From contig NC_135566.1 in NCBI RefSeq assembly GCF_964340395.1, positions 4,369,501 through 4,433,500 of the forward strand: a DNA stretch of 64,000 bases. Reading direction: 5' to 3'. A program made the translations under genes and the position numbers. The stretch's first letter is position 1. Each line of letters opens with the position of its first letter. Under the pieces are notes generated by a model. That model did not search any database. It was not told the origin of the DNA and worked only from the letters and a program-made list of their open reading frames with translations. Shown in pieces: positions 63,328-64,000 of this stretch. The stretch comes from Glandiceps talaboti (taxonomy: Eukaryota > Hemichordata > Enteropneusta > Spengelidae).

Positions 63328-64000
63328 ACACTACCTTTACAGACGAACTAAGCACAGAATAACAAGTGCGGACTCCGTCATCAACCGGTCCACTATCTAT
63401 TAATATCGTTATATTAGTAGCTAATTACGTTTGTGCCATTTCTGACATGTTTACATCAATTTAATGCCTGTTCTGACATATTTTGCTAACCGACTGTCAT
63501 AACATTGCAGTTCCTCCATAGATCATAGGTTGGGCGTTATATGGACTCTTTTCCCTTTCCGTACGTAGGACAGTTGTATCTTCCCCGAGGCTAGACCGTG
63601 ATAATATCTTGGTAGTACCAACTTAATTTGGATACCTCATCAAAAATTGATATCGGTCACTAATGTACGGCTAACTAAATAATTTGAATAATGGTAGTTC
63701 TATTTTAACAAGGTAAGGTAAAACACGTATTGTGCGTAAAGAGCGCTTAGTTCCATAAGTTTAAAAGTAACGATTGAACCCGGCGACACACTATTTACCA
63801 CCAACGTAAAAAGAACTGCGTTTTTTTTAGAAACTCTAAGCCGGATCAATTTTTTACAATGAATACTGTCCTGTGAGATAAACGAAAGTAAAATTCTTTT
63901 GAAAAACTACGTAATACCAGTTAAAATCACAAACAGCCGTGTCAATTTGTTCTCCGCCTTTCTCCGACACCAGGGCGCCACGGTCAAACGTAGAAGACTC

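Larger units (their letters stand above)
62313..64000. other. Upstream flank of the T-box gene
   Basis: No gene was recognised. It contains a GC-richer block at about 62380-62440, short poly-C/poly-A runs near 63025-63055 and an (ACC)n tract. The promoter presumably lies between 62030 and about 62500, but no TATA box or initiator is convincing. Confidence 0.5.

Overview
This is an animal (metazoan) genomic window. The evidence is a multi-exon gene with canonical GT-AG introns, no operon-like packing, an AT-rich background (roughly 36-37% GC by eye), abundant microsatellites and small foldback transposons. The single gene I can reconstruct fully is a T-box transcription factor on the minus strand, coding between 62030 (start) and 26902 (stop). 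Its T-box looks closest to the Tbx6/16 class, which points to a bilaterian. An invertebrate deuterostome such as a hemichordate, echinoderm or cephalochordate is my best guess, but a lophotrochozoan is not excluded; species identity is not supported by anything decisive here.

Layout. 1-26900: apparently intergenic DNA, made of unique AT-rich sequence, microsatellites, minisatellites and foldback elements. A cluster of three inverted repeats lies at 2952-3311, and one of them is a MITE with termini and a 10-bp flanking direct repeat. A possible promoter/first-exon region of an unidentified gene is at about 8940-9430. An orphan coding-like fragment is on the minus strand at 19348-19534. 26902-62030: the T-box gene, seven coding exons, 605 codons, about 35 kb, with introns of 127 nt, 9.1, 7.8, 3.8, 5.6 and 6.8 kb from 5' to 3'. 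All exon phases join without a frameshift, and exons 1-5 place the breaks at positions typical of T-box genes. 62031-64000: upstream flank with two identical GCTTTGATG matches to the TCF/LEF consensus.

The reconstructed protein has an N-terminal engrailed-homology-1-like motif (F16-V22), a complete DNA-binding T-box (about residues 90-274) and a long disordered Ser/Thr/Pro/His-rich C-terminus. The eh1-like motif suggests Groucho/TLE-type repression. The short intron 1 is open in the T-box frame and is preceded by a strong-context ATG, so an isoform lacking the eh1 motif is conceivable.

Most other open frames are repeats read as codons or chance frames. Two deserve a look: a 181-codon frame inside intron 3 (46864-47409, +), and the orphan fragment at 19348-19534 (-). 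No tRNA, rRNA or CRISPR array was found. The most notable non-genic structures are the foldback elements (2952-3311, 14797-15025, 20211-20372, 31200-31356, 53701-53990), a roughly 42-bp repeat found at two loci, and a degenerate GCGCGC-containing tandem array in intron 5.
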